A stretch of DNA of 64,000 nucleotides from Blasia pusilla (taxonomy: Eukaryota; Marchantiophyta; Marchantiopsida; Blasiales). A model generated the notes under the pieces. That model had not been told where the DNA came from. It did no database searches and saw nothing but the letters and a program-made list of their open reading frames with translations. Made by a program: the position numbers and the translations under genes. Within the stretch, counting starts at the first letter, position 1. Each line of letters begins with the position of its first letter. This document shows positions 35,256-45,754 of the stretch, piece by piece. The stretch covers positions 2,542,001 to 2,606,000 of the forward strand of contig CM114273.1 in the NCBI GenBank assembly GCA_050084515.1, read 5' to 3'.

Positions 35256-36163
35256 AGTCATATTGGCAATGTAATATCTTTACTATTCTTTTGGTTAGCA
35301 TTTATAAGATACTAAATTATCTTATTATGAGGATGTATTAGGCTTCACAAGCAATTCATTAATTTTATTAATCTTGTTAATACAAGCAAAGAAAGAAGGA
35401 AATAAATGTCTTAACATAGGAGAACTTCCAACAAAATTTTACCAAGTTCTATGTTACATTTGGAAGAGGAGGAAAGAAATCAATACAATTATCAACAAGG
35501 AAGTACCTTATAAGAAAATAATTTAATTTTCAAAATAAAAGAGGAAGAGACAAGGTAAAATTTTGAAAGGGAAGGGAAAAAATGAGTCTCAATTTTTTGT
35601 CACGTCTTTTAGGATAGATCGGTGAGATCTAGTATAGCGCCTTTGTGAGTAGTGGAGGACATGCTCAGTAGGTCGAAGATGACCTGCTGAGGCCTTGGGA
35701 AACTTAAGGGAGCAGGTTTCCCCTTCGTTTCGGCTCATTTGGAGCCATATTGAGGAACTTACTATTTTAGATAAGTACCATTTTGAGTATATTATCGACT
35801 TTCTATTTTTGTTAAGTGGCCCTTGACCTCCTACATCAGGTCAAGAGCCAAGGAGGTGACTAGGGAGCATAGGTTACCATGAAAAGAGTTTGGGAGAGGG
35901 GAGGGGTATACCTCAAGGAGAGAGAGTTTGAGAGCTCATTCTCTCTTTGTTGAACCTCTTGGTGTTGCTTGCCTTGTGTGTGTAACCCAAGCCTCTCATT
36001 AGGAGAGTGGGTTTGGTTTGAAATTGAGAGAGACATGTGAGAGTGCACACATTTGAGAGCTATGGTATTGAGAGAGATTGGATCTTATTTTGCAAAGAGA
36101 GAATGAGTGAGTAAGAGAGCTTCATGGGGGAGCTCGCCGGTTGCTGAATGTTTGGTGTAGGTT

Positions 36164-36416
36164 GGGGGACCGTGTTCCCCGCTTCATGGCTCATGGGAGT
36201 GCTCATCGGAGCAAGACCCGTGCGAGTTTGCTATTTTGCTTTGCTGATTTTTTGTACGGGAGAGTGGCACGCATAAGCGCTGCCCAATTTTCGATAGGAA
36301 TTGAGTATGGGAGCGGATTGCTCCATGCCGGTGCTCTCATGAGCACCATGTAGCTTGCTGGTTTGTGTTCTCACATGTTTTACATTTTCGTTGGGAGAAA
36401 TCAGCGCAGAAGCGCT
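36164..36416 (+). repeat. Four short hairpins in the retroelement leader
   Basis: GGGGA/TCCCC (36165-36180), GGAGC/GCTCC (36310-36324), GGTGCTC-TCAT-GAGCACC (36330-36347) and AGCGC-AGAA-GCGCT (36403-36416). Stems are 5-7 bp and perfect. They lie in the untranslated region before Gag and could be part of packaging or LTR structure; this is inference. Confidence 0.6.
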
Positions 36417-37877
36417 ATCGAATTTTTTGTAGGAGAAAGAGATATTGGGATTTACGACAATGCCCGTTAGTTTTTACTTGAATGTTTTACTCAAAATATT
36501 TTTTTACATCATAGTAGATCGTGGAGCTGTGCATCAATCGATGCGCAATTTGGAGTCGCGAGCAAAAAGTTATGGTCAATCTTGCAAAAATGCTATTACG
36601 AGGTAATTTGTAGGGTTAAATTGTTCAAACCCTAAACCAATTGCCGCTCCGGCGGCGGCTGTCGCCGTCATAGTCACCATTAACGGTCAACCTTCATTGT
36701 CACCATCAACGGTCCACCGTCCACCGTCGGCCGCTGCCGCCGCCTAGCGTTGCTTAGAGCCGCGTTCGGCCGTTGTCCACCCTTTGGTTGTCATTGCCGC
36801 CACAACGGAGTGGAGGGTCTTCCACGACCACCGTTGATTCTCTGACTTGCACCGCCACCACGCACTTTGGTTTGGCCGCCACCATCATCGTAGTTTCGTC
36901 ATCAACCAAAGATAGCAGGTGACCTCGGGTAATGGTGTTTAAGTTTTCATTTCATGTTGCTATATTATGATTGATAGCCGTTCGACAACGATCGAGTGTC
37001 GAGTAGTTTGTAGCCGTTCCAAGTCGCCAATGCTGCACCAAACCGCTGAACCTGCACCGCACATCAAAAAGGTTTGAGCAGCGTTAGTACGAGAGGAGTA
37101 CGACTTGTTGATTAGAGGAGTTATCTTCACGACCGAGTTGGGGTCGAGATTTGTAGTTTTCGAGGAGCGACATCAACATTATTGTTAGGTTATCCATTCT
37201 AGTCTCTTACCTTGTACGTGTGAGAGATTTCCGGATATTGGGATATTATTTGGGATATTGGATTTCGTGTTGATGTTGAGAGCATCAATGATGTATGGGT
37301 TTAGGGGACATAGACCTGTGTGGGATGTCCAAAGTTGAGGATGGTTTGTTGATGAGACGATAGATCAGCTGATTTTCCAGACTGCGCCGCTTGTTGCCGC
37401 ACAGCATACGTCTCAATGAGAGAGTGTAGATTGAGTGACGCATGTTAAGTTTTAATGATTGAGGGATTACTTGTGAGATTGAGAGTGATCGTGTGAGAGG
37501 GACATCACGGCCATCACGGCATCCTTTCGGGATTTTGAGAGGCGAGGTAGTGGACCTGAGAGTAGCTCTGGAGGGTTTACCTGGAGTGGTGCGAGGTTTC
37601 AAGAGTCTCCACGTGAGAGACCACCTTGATCTCCTTCTGTGTCATCTTCAAACGAGGGGAGCAGGTAGAGGAGTGTGTTAGTGATCCACCGTACACATTG
37701 AGTTGTCCTACCACTTGGGCGTACGAGATGGACGACCGGGGTAGAGGACCGCGTAGGTTTTTGGGAGTTGTAGGCACTATAGAGCTACATGACTTCATTG
37801 TAGAGTTTAGGAGTTGGTGTGACTCACAGCAAGCTAGGAACTCTAGAGAGTTCAACTCGTTTACAGCATGAAACGGT

Positions 37878-38732
37878 ATGTTCCAACATTTAGAGGGGGC
37901 GCCCATGGACGATTACTATGAGTTCTCCCACAGATATGCCCAGGAGATTGAGGCATGGCGACTCTACTATGACCCACACTATATGTCATGGACGGAGGCA
38001 TTCCTAGATGAGGAGGAGGAGTCAGGAGAGGCTACTTCCTCTTCCACTAGTGATTTTTTAGGAGGGATCACTTGGACTAGAGCAGTTGCATCGTCTAGTC
38101 GGGTTCGTCCCAAGTTCAACCCCGTGGTTGAGTTCTTTGTTGAGTTGAGGGCAAGCTAACAAGGGGTACGGATGGAGAAGTTGCGGAGCATCCACGACTT
38201 CCATAGGCGCCCAAGTGAGAGTTTGCGTGAGGCTTACACTCGCTTGCGCCGGTTGATCAATGTCACTCAGGGGGTGACGGGGGCTCGGGCTATCCAGTTA
38301 TGGTACGTGATGCTAGACCGGACCCTACGGACACGGGTGCGGGAGGGGTGCTTCTTATGAACACCTCCCCTACGTTGAGAGATGTTTTTAGGACCGCCAA
38401 GAACATTGAGCGCAACATGGCGGAGGAGAGCGTAACCACCATGGATTCTAGGCGAGAGCAGTCACGATTGTCTACACCACCAATGCAGCAACGTGGACTC
38501 CGAGATAGGTCGACTGTGGCACCACGAGCTCAGGGAGGATACCACAAGGCCGTGCCATAGAGACCTGCACATTCATATGCGACTCAATAGCATCCGCCTA
38601 CGATTACTTGTTGGTCATGTGGTGGATCCCATCATCAGCGTGATTGCACTCCTCAAGGTCATGGACGTGTGCCTGAGCATGGAGGAGGAGATGGTGCTGC
38701 ACCATGAGGTTATCAGTATGACTATTGTTAGA
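37878..38732 (+). pseudogene. Gag of the PHD-type gypsy element
   Basis: The frame begins near ATG 37878 (MFQHLEGAPMDDYYEFSHRY). It reads through a TAA at 38157-38159 into the capsid-like LREAYTRLRRLINVTQGVTG, and then shifts frame near 38340. The nucleocapsid part has one zinc knuckle of the form C-x2-C-x3-H-x4-C (38611-38649) and a second motif YC-x-RYGHTHARCFTLHPELRP. Stops at 38558, 38588 and 38729 (TAG) and 38705 (TGA) all fall where Gln or Arg would fit. Gag normally assembles the virus-like particle; this copy cannot be translated intact. Confidence 0.8.
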
Positions 38733-39509
38733 GGTATGGTCACACACACGCTAGGTGTTTCACTTTACACCCTGAGTTACGTCCGGACCGAGGGCTAGAG
38801 AGGGCACCACAGCGAGTAGCCGGTCTGGGTGGGCCTAGAGATCGTGCAACTGGTGGTCCTGGTGGGGACGAGGAGTTGGAGCTGCCCGACAGGGTGGTGG
38901 AGCTTCCCATAGAGGAGGTAGAGTCCCACCACCTAAAGGCGTCGAGGGAGATGCCAAGCGTAAGGCTGGGATGTTTGCTCAAATACAACAGCTACATGAG
39001 CAGATTGCCGCTATGGCATTGAGGTTACCCGATGCCGGATTGGTGGCATCGACATCATATGGAGCAACCAAAGATATGGAGGATCCTGGTTGGATGTGTG
39101 GGGTTGCCCAGATGGAGGTCACCATAGTTATGTCGTGTGAAGTAACCGTAGAGTTGGATCCACGACGAGGGGAAGCCAGGAAATAGACCAGACTTCCTCA
39201 ATCTTTCACGTTGTCCAAGGTGATGAGGACCCCATCGATGGGTCATGATCAGAGTTCCCGGAGAGTTGATGATGTTATTGGTGTGTATGCATGGAGGGAA
39301 ATGGGAGAAACGATTGTGATAACTCCTATTTTTATTCTTAGGAGGAGCATGTGCCGAGTACGATGTTGGGGGTGGCCACGATGGTGTACGGTGCTCCGCT
39401 ATTTTGTGCTTCCAATGTTATGACATTGGGTGGTACGCCCGCCGAGGTGTTCCACTTGGCCGCTACGCTATGAGAGCGTGGAGTTGGAGTTCTTGCATCA
39501 CGTTTAGAG

Positions 39510-42500
39510 GTGATTGCAGAGGAGGTGATGGACCTGCCCTTGGAGCTTATGCTCAGGCCGTCCACGTCAGATTCATGGCAGGTTACGACTGCTAGGATGG
39601 CGGAGATGTCCGCTAGATCCGCGATAGAGCATGCCATGGCTTCTCTTTGTGTTGTGTTGCTGGATATCCACGGAGAGGTCTTCCAATTGGTGAGTCCCGG
39701 AGGTAGAGCTTTTAGTATGCAGCGCGTCTTGTTGGATTCCGGAGCGCAACCCCTGATGTTGGGGAAAGCGTGATTTAGAGGATTGGGCTTGACGAGAGCT
39801 GATATGGAGCGTTTTCCATCCCAGATACATACATCCTTGGGTGGAGCGAGTACCACACAATATATCACCCCACATGAGGTTTTTGTGAGGATTTTCCCGG
39901 GACATCCTACAGATGAGTCCGTGGTGCAAGCCAAGGCGATAGTGACTCATGGAGAGTCCTACGACGTCTTGGTTGGTGGAGTAGTGTCATACCCGATGGG
40001 ATTTTCCCTGGATTACTGGAAGAAGTCAGCGTCTTACAGACCAAGATGGCAATCAGGTGATAGGGCCTTAGCTCATTACTTGTTCGATTCACAAGTGCAG
40101 TGATCGAGCGACTGCGAGGAGAGATGGTGACTTTAGCAGCATTTAGCAGTGCCATTACTTTGCCTAGTGATTTGATTGAGGGACATTTCCATGCAGATGA
40201 TACTCCCATTCTTGACATTTCTATGCAGAGGAGTGTCATGGTAGCCGCATTAGTCTGTGGAGGAGAGTTGCCACTTGGGGCTCAACTGAGGAGCTTCAAC
40301 GCTTAGCAAGTGAGCATGTACAGACCGCATGGAGCCAGATATTTGCACTAGAGTGTGACGGGTTAGAGGAACCCCAGGTAGGCAGGAGTGCTGCTATGAC
40401 CCCTTTGGACACCACCCCGATTGTGTGGTGCATCCAAGAGAAGGATATTCGGGTGTTGGATCTCTTTGGAGGGATGAGCAGTGGGTTAGCTCGAGAGGAA
40501 AATCTACCTGAACATGCTGTCAACTCCAGTAGAGAGAATCGAGAAAGGATCCTTAGGTACTAAGAAAGATCAGAAGATATTGATAAGACATTGAATATAA
40601 CTCACACACATTTAAATACAACTATTACAACAGAATTGTAATTCAGAACTCTCTTTTCATCAAACAATGATCCTCTTGGGGATCGAACTTACTAAAACGA
40701 CTATAAACTAGAAACACTTGTACATTACAGTATGCATCTACCACAGTCATGCCGGCAAAGAAGGATATGTATGGCAATTGGACGGATAGGCGGATGTGGG
40801 GAGATTACTGTCCTATCAACCGACAGACGAGGTCAGATCGGTACGCCATGCCTACTCTTGAGGAGATCTTTGATGTAGTAGGACATGCAAAGATCTTCAG
40901 TACTTTAGATCTCCGTGCTGGCTATCATCAACTTCCTATCAGGTTGGAAGACACAGAGAAGACAACATTATGGGGGATAGATCAGTTCGAGAGAGATTGC
41001 TTGTATCATTGGTGGTTCTTACCATTTGGGTTGAAGAACGCACCTACGGAGGTTCAGAGAGTGATGGATAGGATTCTGGCTGGCTTGGATTTTGTATGAT
41101 GTTACATAGATGATATTCTTATCTTCAGTTCCACGGTTGAGGAGCATGAGCGACACCTGGAGGAGGTGTTTCGGCCATTGCAGTTACATGGACTGAAGTT
41201 ACATCGAGGCAAGTGCAGATTCTTTCAGGAGCAGATTGAGTACTTGAGACACACCATATATCCGAGTGGGTTAGGCATTCAATAGAGGAAGGTAGAGGCT
41301 ATTGCGCAGATTCCACACCCTACAGATGTGAATCGAGTCCGAGCGTTTCTTGGACTGGAAAACTTCTATCGACGGTATATCAAGGGTTTTAGTACGATCA
41401 CAAAATCTTTGACCTTGTTGACAAGACTTGATCAGGTTTGGCTGAGGGGAGATGATCAGGAGCGAGCATTTCAGGAGCTCAAGGAAAGGTTGATGTCCTC
41501 ACCCATTTTACAGAGACCGGTTAGGGGTCGCCCATTCCAGTTACATACGGATTGGAGGATGTTGGGTCTAGGAGCAGTGCTTACTTAGAGGGATGACGAG
41601 GAGAGGGAGTTCGTTGTGGCTTACGCGAGCCAATCAAACAACATTGTAGAGGCAAAGTACAGCTCTTACGAGGGAGACTGCTTGGCTGTAGTGTGGTCCG
41701 TGGCACTATTCAGGTGCTATTTATTCGGAAACCCTTTCACACTTATCACTGATCATCAGCCGTTGAGGTGGTTGATGGAGTCCGACAAGCTTACTGGAAA
41801 GCTTGCCAGGTGGGCTCTATTACTGCAGGAGTATGAGTTTGAGGTGGTTCATAGGCTAGGTTGGCTCAACCAGGATGTGGATGGGTTGAGTCGTAACCCA
41901 TGTCCGAGTCAGATAGACGATACAGGAGCTCGATGGCACGGAGAGAGTGATGAGGAGATGGTGCTCGGTTGGCATGCATCTGCCTATCTTTGTTGGTTGA
42001 CAATGGTAGGTCACCCACATGTGATGACTCTAGTGGTGGGGTTGGATGATGAGTCTTTGGATCCGGAGGTCAGTGAAGAGGTGACAGGTGGTCGTGATAT
42101 CCATGACGACGTGGAGGTTGTGGAGTTCTTGCGCACTGGCGTCAAAGTGAGCATTATGAGTGCTAGGGAGCGTGATCGGATCCTACAGTGAGCGAGGAGG
42201 TTCAAATGGGAGGGAACTCACATTTTGCGGGTATGGGGAGATGGTAAGATACGAGTGATACCTCATCCTTCCCAGCGAGCACGTGTAGTGCGACATGCCC
42301 ACGAGGAGTTGGGACATTTTGGAGTGAAGCGTACTTACAGCTTATCCCAGATTCAGTATTGGTGGCACGACATGCATTCTAGGGTACAACTGTTTGTGGC
42401 CAGATGTATGGTATGTGACAGAGTGCGAGCATCCTTCAATGCTCCCACTCCCCAGTTATATCCTTTGCCGATTATGGGTTTAGGTTATTGGTGGAGTTTA

Positions 42501-43448
42501 GACTTTGCGGGACCTTTGCCATTGACGGGGCGTCATCATAGGTACGTGTTGGTCATGGTGGAGCATTTCTTGAAGTGGATAGAGTTGGTGGCACTACCGG
42601 ACAAGGCGAGCAAGGGAACAGCTTATGCGTTTCTAGATCGTGTGCTTAGTCACTTTGGTGCACCGGCGGAGGTGTTGACTGACCAGGGTACCGAGTTCAA
42701 GGGAGAATTTCAGGCCTTGTGTGATCAGGTGCTGATAGATCACCGCACCACGTCCAGAGATCATCATGATGTGGATGGGTTGGCGGAGAGAGTGGTATAG
42801 ACGGTGAAGAGAGGATTGCACAAGTATGGCTTGCAGCGGGGACACTTGAGGGAGTGGGACCTACAGTTGCCATGGTTGGCTATGGGTTATCGCTTTAGTC
42901 GGCAGGCATCCTTGGCGTCATTTTCACCGTTCTTTTTGATCTTTGGGAGAGAGCCAGATTTACCTGCAGCCTTTCGACATGACATGGCGGAGGTGTTAGA
43001 TCTTGATGGTCTAGATGTGTGGGTACAAGCATGTTCTCAGAGGGCAGAGGTTTTTCATAGAGTTATGCCTATGTCCTTGGAGAACTTAGTTATTGCTCAA
43101 CATAGAGATACGTTGAGGTACGCGACCATTTGTGGAGGAGGTTATCGGCCTGGGATTAGGAGGTTTCATCCTGGGGATTACGTGTATTTACAACAGGTGG
43201 CACCCACGATGCTAGATGTCACTTTAGGACGCACGATCCTACGTGTGCGCGAGGTATTACCGGCCGGAGTCCTCATGTTGGAGGGACGGGATGGTATGGT
43301 TTGGAAGGATCATGTGCGCAATTGTGCGCCATGTCATCTTTCAAACGTAGACGGGACAGTGGATCCGAGCTTGGCAGTGGTACCTGCAGGCTTTGAGGTG
43401 TATATTGTGCGGATTTGCGAGGGGTGCAGCCATCATGTTGGTATGTGA
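39510..43448 (+). pseudogene. Pol polyprotein of the PHD-type gypsy element
   Basis: Protease DSGA motif near 39740. Reverse transcriptase from 40749, starting at KKDMYGNWTDRRM, with the catalytic YIDD at about 41103-41114. RNase H at 41616-41900. The HHCC finger (HAHEELGHFGVKR ... CMVCDRV) and integrase D,D,E at 42225-42800. The integrase C-terminal part (FHPGDYVYLQQV, LGRTILRVREVLPAGVLMLE, WKDHVRNCAPCHL) runs to about 43350. Stops at 39771, 41097 and 42189 (TGA) and 41283, 41586 and 42798 (TAG) break the frame, and there is a frame change near 40100. The usual N-terminal RT residues are missing: an AT-rich stretch at 40553-40748 stands in their place. Confidence 0.85.
40553..40748. other. 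AT-rich insertion or replacement inside pol
   Basis: Between the protease-RT linker and the RT start, about 195 bases are AT-rich and stop-rich, unlike the GC-balanced pol on both sides (for example AACTCACACACATTTAAATA). Downstream, RT resumes at ATGCCGGCAAAGAAGGAT. No clear target-site duplication or terminal repeats are visible, so this may be a small insertion combined with a deletion of the RT N-terminus. Confidence 0.5.
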
Positions 43449-43539
43449 TGGTTGTTCTCGAGGGTGGCATATGTTATGTCTGACCCCCCCTCTTGATGTA
43501 GTTCCCACGGGACGATGGATGTGTCCGAGATGTGTATAG
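43416..43539 (+). pseudogene. PHD finger at the C-terminus of gypsy pol
   Basis: In the frame from 43435 the sequence reads MLVCDGCSRGWHMLCLTPPL, then DVVPTGRWMCPRCV and TAG (43537-43539). Spacing is C-x2-C-x4-H-x2-C-x14-C-x2-C, the complete second part of a C4HC3 PHD finger with the usual Trp before the His (GWH) and the RWMCPRC ending. The first Cys pair lies in the pol frame (RICEGC, 43413-43427), so one frameshift separates the two halves. PHD fingers commonly bind histone H3 tails; here the module sits where chromoviruses carry a chromodomain, which suggests a role in choosing integration sites (inference). Confidence 0.88.
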
Positions 43540-43619
43540 GTTAGTAGGTCATGTCTGAGAGATATGATATTTTCTATCTGGAGTTGGGGGGATCCAACTG
43601 CCAACTAGGGGGGTGGTAG

Positions 43620-43753
43620 TGTAATCTCCATGTATATGTATGAGTTGATTTTTGTACATGTGTGGATCGACCCGTGTGTGGGGAAGATCGGTGTTGTGTG
43701 GTGTAGATGTGACCAGCGATGTATGTTGTGTAGCGATATGTATGCGCAAGAGA
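43620..43753 (+). repeat. 3' LTR-like repeat, copy 1
   Basis: It begins TGTAATCTCCATGTATATGT directly after a polypurine tract (43607-43619, AGGGGGGTGGTAG). It matches 44259-44392 nearly base for base until GTATGCGCA, after which the two diverge (AGAGAG here, CGACA there). Position and TG start make it the 3' LTR, or its first part, of the gypsy element. Confidence 0.7.
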
Positions 43754-43876
43754 GTTGTCACATCTGAGTAGCCAATAGGCCGAGATCTATCGTGGATAGG
43801 GAGTAGGAGCCAGCACACTATCTTGATTGTAACTTTGTCCCACGGTGTCGGATGAGGTTGAGGATAGGTCCATTGT

Positions 43877-44064
43877 CAGGAACGTTGTTTCTGACAACAT
43901 TCCTGTTTAGGTCTTTCATAGACGGGTGACTTGTTGACCAAGTCACCCGCCCCTGGTAACCTGTGCGCGCAGGTTACCAAGGGGATGGCTATATTTAGGG
44001 GAAGAGCCTTTTGGCTCTTCCCAACCCTATATAAGAGAGGAAGATGGCTTTCCTAAGCCATCTT
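43877..44064 (+). repeat. Chain of five consecutive hairpins
   Basis: Five inverted repeats follow one another with few bases between: CAGGAACGTTG/CAACATTCCTG (43877-43905, one mismatch); CGGGTGACTTG/CAAGTCACCCG (43923-43949, perfect); GGTAACCTG/CAGGTTACC extended by CCCC/GGGG (43950-43984, one bulged base); GGGAAGAGCC/GGCTCTTCCC (43999-44022, perfect, TTTT loop); AAGATGGCTT/AAGCCATCTT (44041-44064, perfect, TCCT loop). A TATA box lies between the fourth and fifth. The region follows the LTR-like repeat and may be the U3 part of an LTR. Confidence 0.93.
44028..44035 (+). promoter_or_regulatory. TATA box within the hairpin chain
   Basis: TATATAAG preceded by CCAACCC and followed by AGAGGAAG. 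Its place after palindromes and about 190 bases upstream of a second LTR-like unit is what an LTR promoter would look like. No transcript evidence is available. Confidence 0.5.
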
Positions 44065-44224
44065 TCTCATGTTGGGCCGTTGGAGCACCTCTCTTGTATG
44101 TGTGTGAGATAGGACTAGGATGCTAGCGTCCGTATTCCTTGATAGCACAGGGTGGAGGAGGCTCGATATGCCGATGTCGATTGAGGAGTGGAGTTTTAGG
44201 TCGGGTGTGCCGGTTTTACTACTT

Positions 44225-44262
44225 CACATAACCGCCCCCCGTACCGGGGGGGCGGTTGTGTG
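44225..44262 (+). repeat. GC-rich hairpin at the second polypurine-tract/LTR junction
   Basis: AACCGCCCCCC (44230-44240) pairs with GGGGGGCGGTT (44247-44257) around a GTACCG loop. The stem extends outward through a T-G wobble to CACA/TGTG, giving about 16 pairs. The right arm serves as a polypurine-like tract for the LTR-like copy that starts at 44259. Confidence 0.85.
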
Positions 44263-44392
44263 ATCTCCATGTATATGTATGAGTTGATTTTTGTACATGT
44301 GTGGATCGATCCGTGTGTGGGGAAGATCGGTGTTGTGTGGTGTAGATGTGACCTACGATGTATGTTGTGTAGCGATATGTATGCGCACGACA
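44259..44392 (+). repeat. LTR-like repeat, copy 2 (TG...CA, 134 bp)
   Basis: It begins TGTGATCTCCATGTATATGT and ends GTATGCGCACGACA, so it has the TG/CA ends expected of an LTR. It is about 95% identical by eye to copy 1 over the first 125 bases. The fragment at 14543-14664 ends at the same CGACA. No obvious target-site duplication flanks it. Confidence 0.7.
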
Positions 44393-45467
44393 ATTACCAC
44401 AAAGATGAGGCTTAAGGGCTTTTGTCAAAGTAGTATATTTGACTATTCTTTCTGCCCCTAGCCTCAAATTTCTCCATGTTCATATACAATTTGAGGGGAT
44501 GCAAAATGTACATCACTAATTCTTGTACTTGTCACATTTGATATTTTCATAAGAATTCAATTGAAACTAATGGCTTATGGCACAAACCATGCCAATTAAG
44601 CTCTATGATTGATAGTAATATGCCTTATTAGGAATTTTGAAAGAAGTGGTGTACTATGCAAAAGTGGCTCTAATACAATCCCATTACAACAACTTGCTAT
44701 AATTGAAACAATGAATTGTGAGACATGGCCGGCCTTCCTACTATCTATGATCCCCACAAATTAAGTGTAGGACTAATGAAAATGAAAACAAATGGTCAAA
44801 AAATAACTCCTCATCAACCATATATTCTTAAGAGGTTTTTTTTCAACTCTGACCTAAATTCCATCCAAATTTGCACCTAAAATGGTTGATCAAAGCTCTA
44901 TAAGGTCTATGCCTGTGAGTTGTTCTTAGAGCGATTTTCTATTTACTAAAACGTTTACTTCCCTAGATTCCCTATTTAGGATTACTCATCTCAAGGTAGA
45001 AGTTAAAAAAAAGTTAGTTGAAATTGAAGTCTTCAATGGAATGAATTAAACTATGAATTTCAATAGAATGAATTAAACTACATTAAACAAAAATTAGCAC
45101 CATTAGAAAGAGTACAATCACAAATTTCTTCCATAACCCATAAATTCATGAGTTTATCCAAAAGGGAATTGAGTAGCCCAAAAAGGGTGGCTCAAAGATA
45201 CCTTATGGTACATACATTTAACTCCAATTTTCTATAAATCAAATTTGGATATCTCCATAGGTACTCAGTTGGTGTTAATGTTGTAAGATGAAATAGAATG
45301 TTGATGTTAATTATAAGCATGAGGTAAATCATCCAAATATTTTGGTTGAAGCCACGTATTAGATCACGTACGTGGCTTCAAACCGAAGATTTCTCACGGA
45401 GTGTCCGGTGGGGTTTTGTTACTAGTATAATGGTGAAGAATTTTTTTTGTTAGCACTTAGTTAAATA
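44393..45467. other. AT-rich intergenic DNA, no gene seen
   Basis: Strongly AT-rich with many poly-A and poly-T runs. No coding pattern, RNA gene or clear repeat was recognised. Confidence 0.55.
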
Positions 45468-45637
45468 TTAGTAGTGGTGCCAATGCGATGCATGGATGAA
45501 ACGGCCCCGTCCCCCTTAACTTAATTGTTAGTTCCTATTAAACCCGCCACATGTCAGCACGGGAAGGGCCTAAAATGCATACGTGTCATGCGGAGGAAGC
45601 CCCTCACTGAAACCCCATACTCTTTTAATAGTATAGA
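45468..45637 (-). mobile_element. Possible 170-bp non-autonomous Helitron
   Basis: On the minus strand the segment starts TCTATACTATTAAAAGAGTA, typical of plant Helitron 5' ends, and stops in ...ACTACTAA, matching the CTRR rule. A small hairpin (CCATGC-ATC-GCATTGG with one bulge) ends about 12 bases before the 3' end. The flanking bases are A on the 5' side and T on the 3' side, as expected for insertion between A and T. There is no coding capacity. The length is short for a Helitron, so this stays tentative. Confidence 0.45.
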
Positions 45638-45754
45638 TTCTTGCACACTTAAAAAAATGTAATAATTTACGGAAATGAACCGGACACGTAAAAACTTTAG
45701 TGCTATATAAGTACCTTGTGAGGTACCCTATATTGGACTATGGACAGAACTTGA

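Larger units (their letters stand above)
36100..43753 (+). mobile_element. Ty3/gypsy retrotransposon with PHD-finger pol, decayed
   Basis: Plus-strand order: untranslated leader (36.1-37.8 kb), Gag (37878-38560; capsid-like VVEFFVELRAS, then DFHRRPSESLREAYTRLRRL), zinc knuckle CWSCGGSHHQRDC (38611-38649) and a second Cys-rich motif, protease (VLLDSGAQPLMLG, 39728-39766), reverse transcriptase (STLDLRAGYHQLPI, LPFGLKNAP, CYIDDILIFS, 40749-41280), RNase H (LITDHQPLRWLM), HHCC zinc finger and integrase core (SLDFAG, LTDQGTEF, GLAERV), a GPY/F-like region and a C-terminal PHD finger. A polypurine tract (AGGGGGGTGG) precedes an LTR-like sequence at 43620. Many stops and frameshifts make it non-functional. 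A 5' LTR matching the 3' one was not found, so the left boundary is a guess. Confidence 0.9.

Noticed and set aside
37084-37097. TTAGTACGAGAGGA, identical to the sarcin-ricin loop of large-subunit rRNA, followed 9 bases later by GTTGATT
   Set aside because: Flanking bases do not match rRNA beyond these short strings, and it lies in the retroelement leader. It is most likely chance or a very small relic; not called an rRNA feature.
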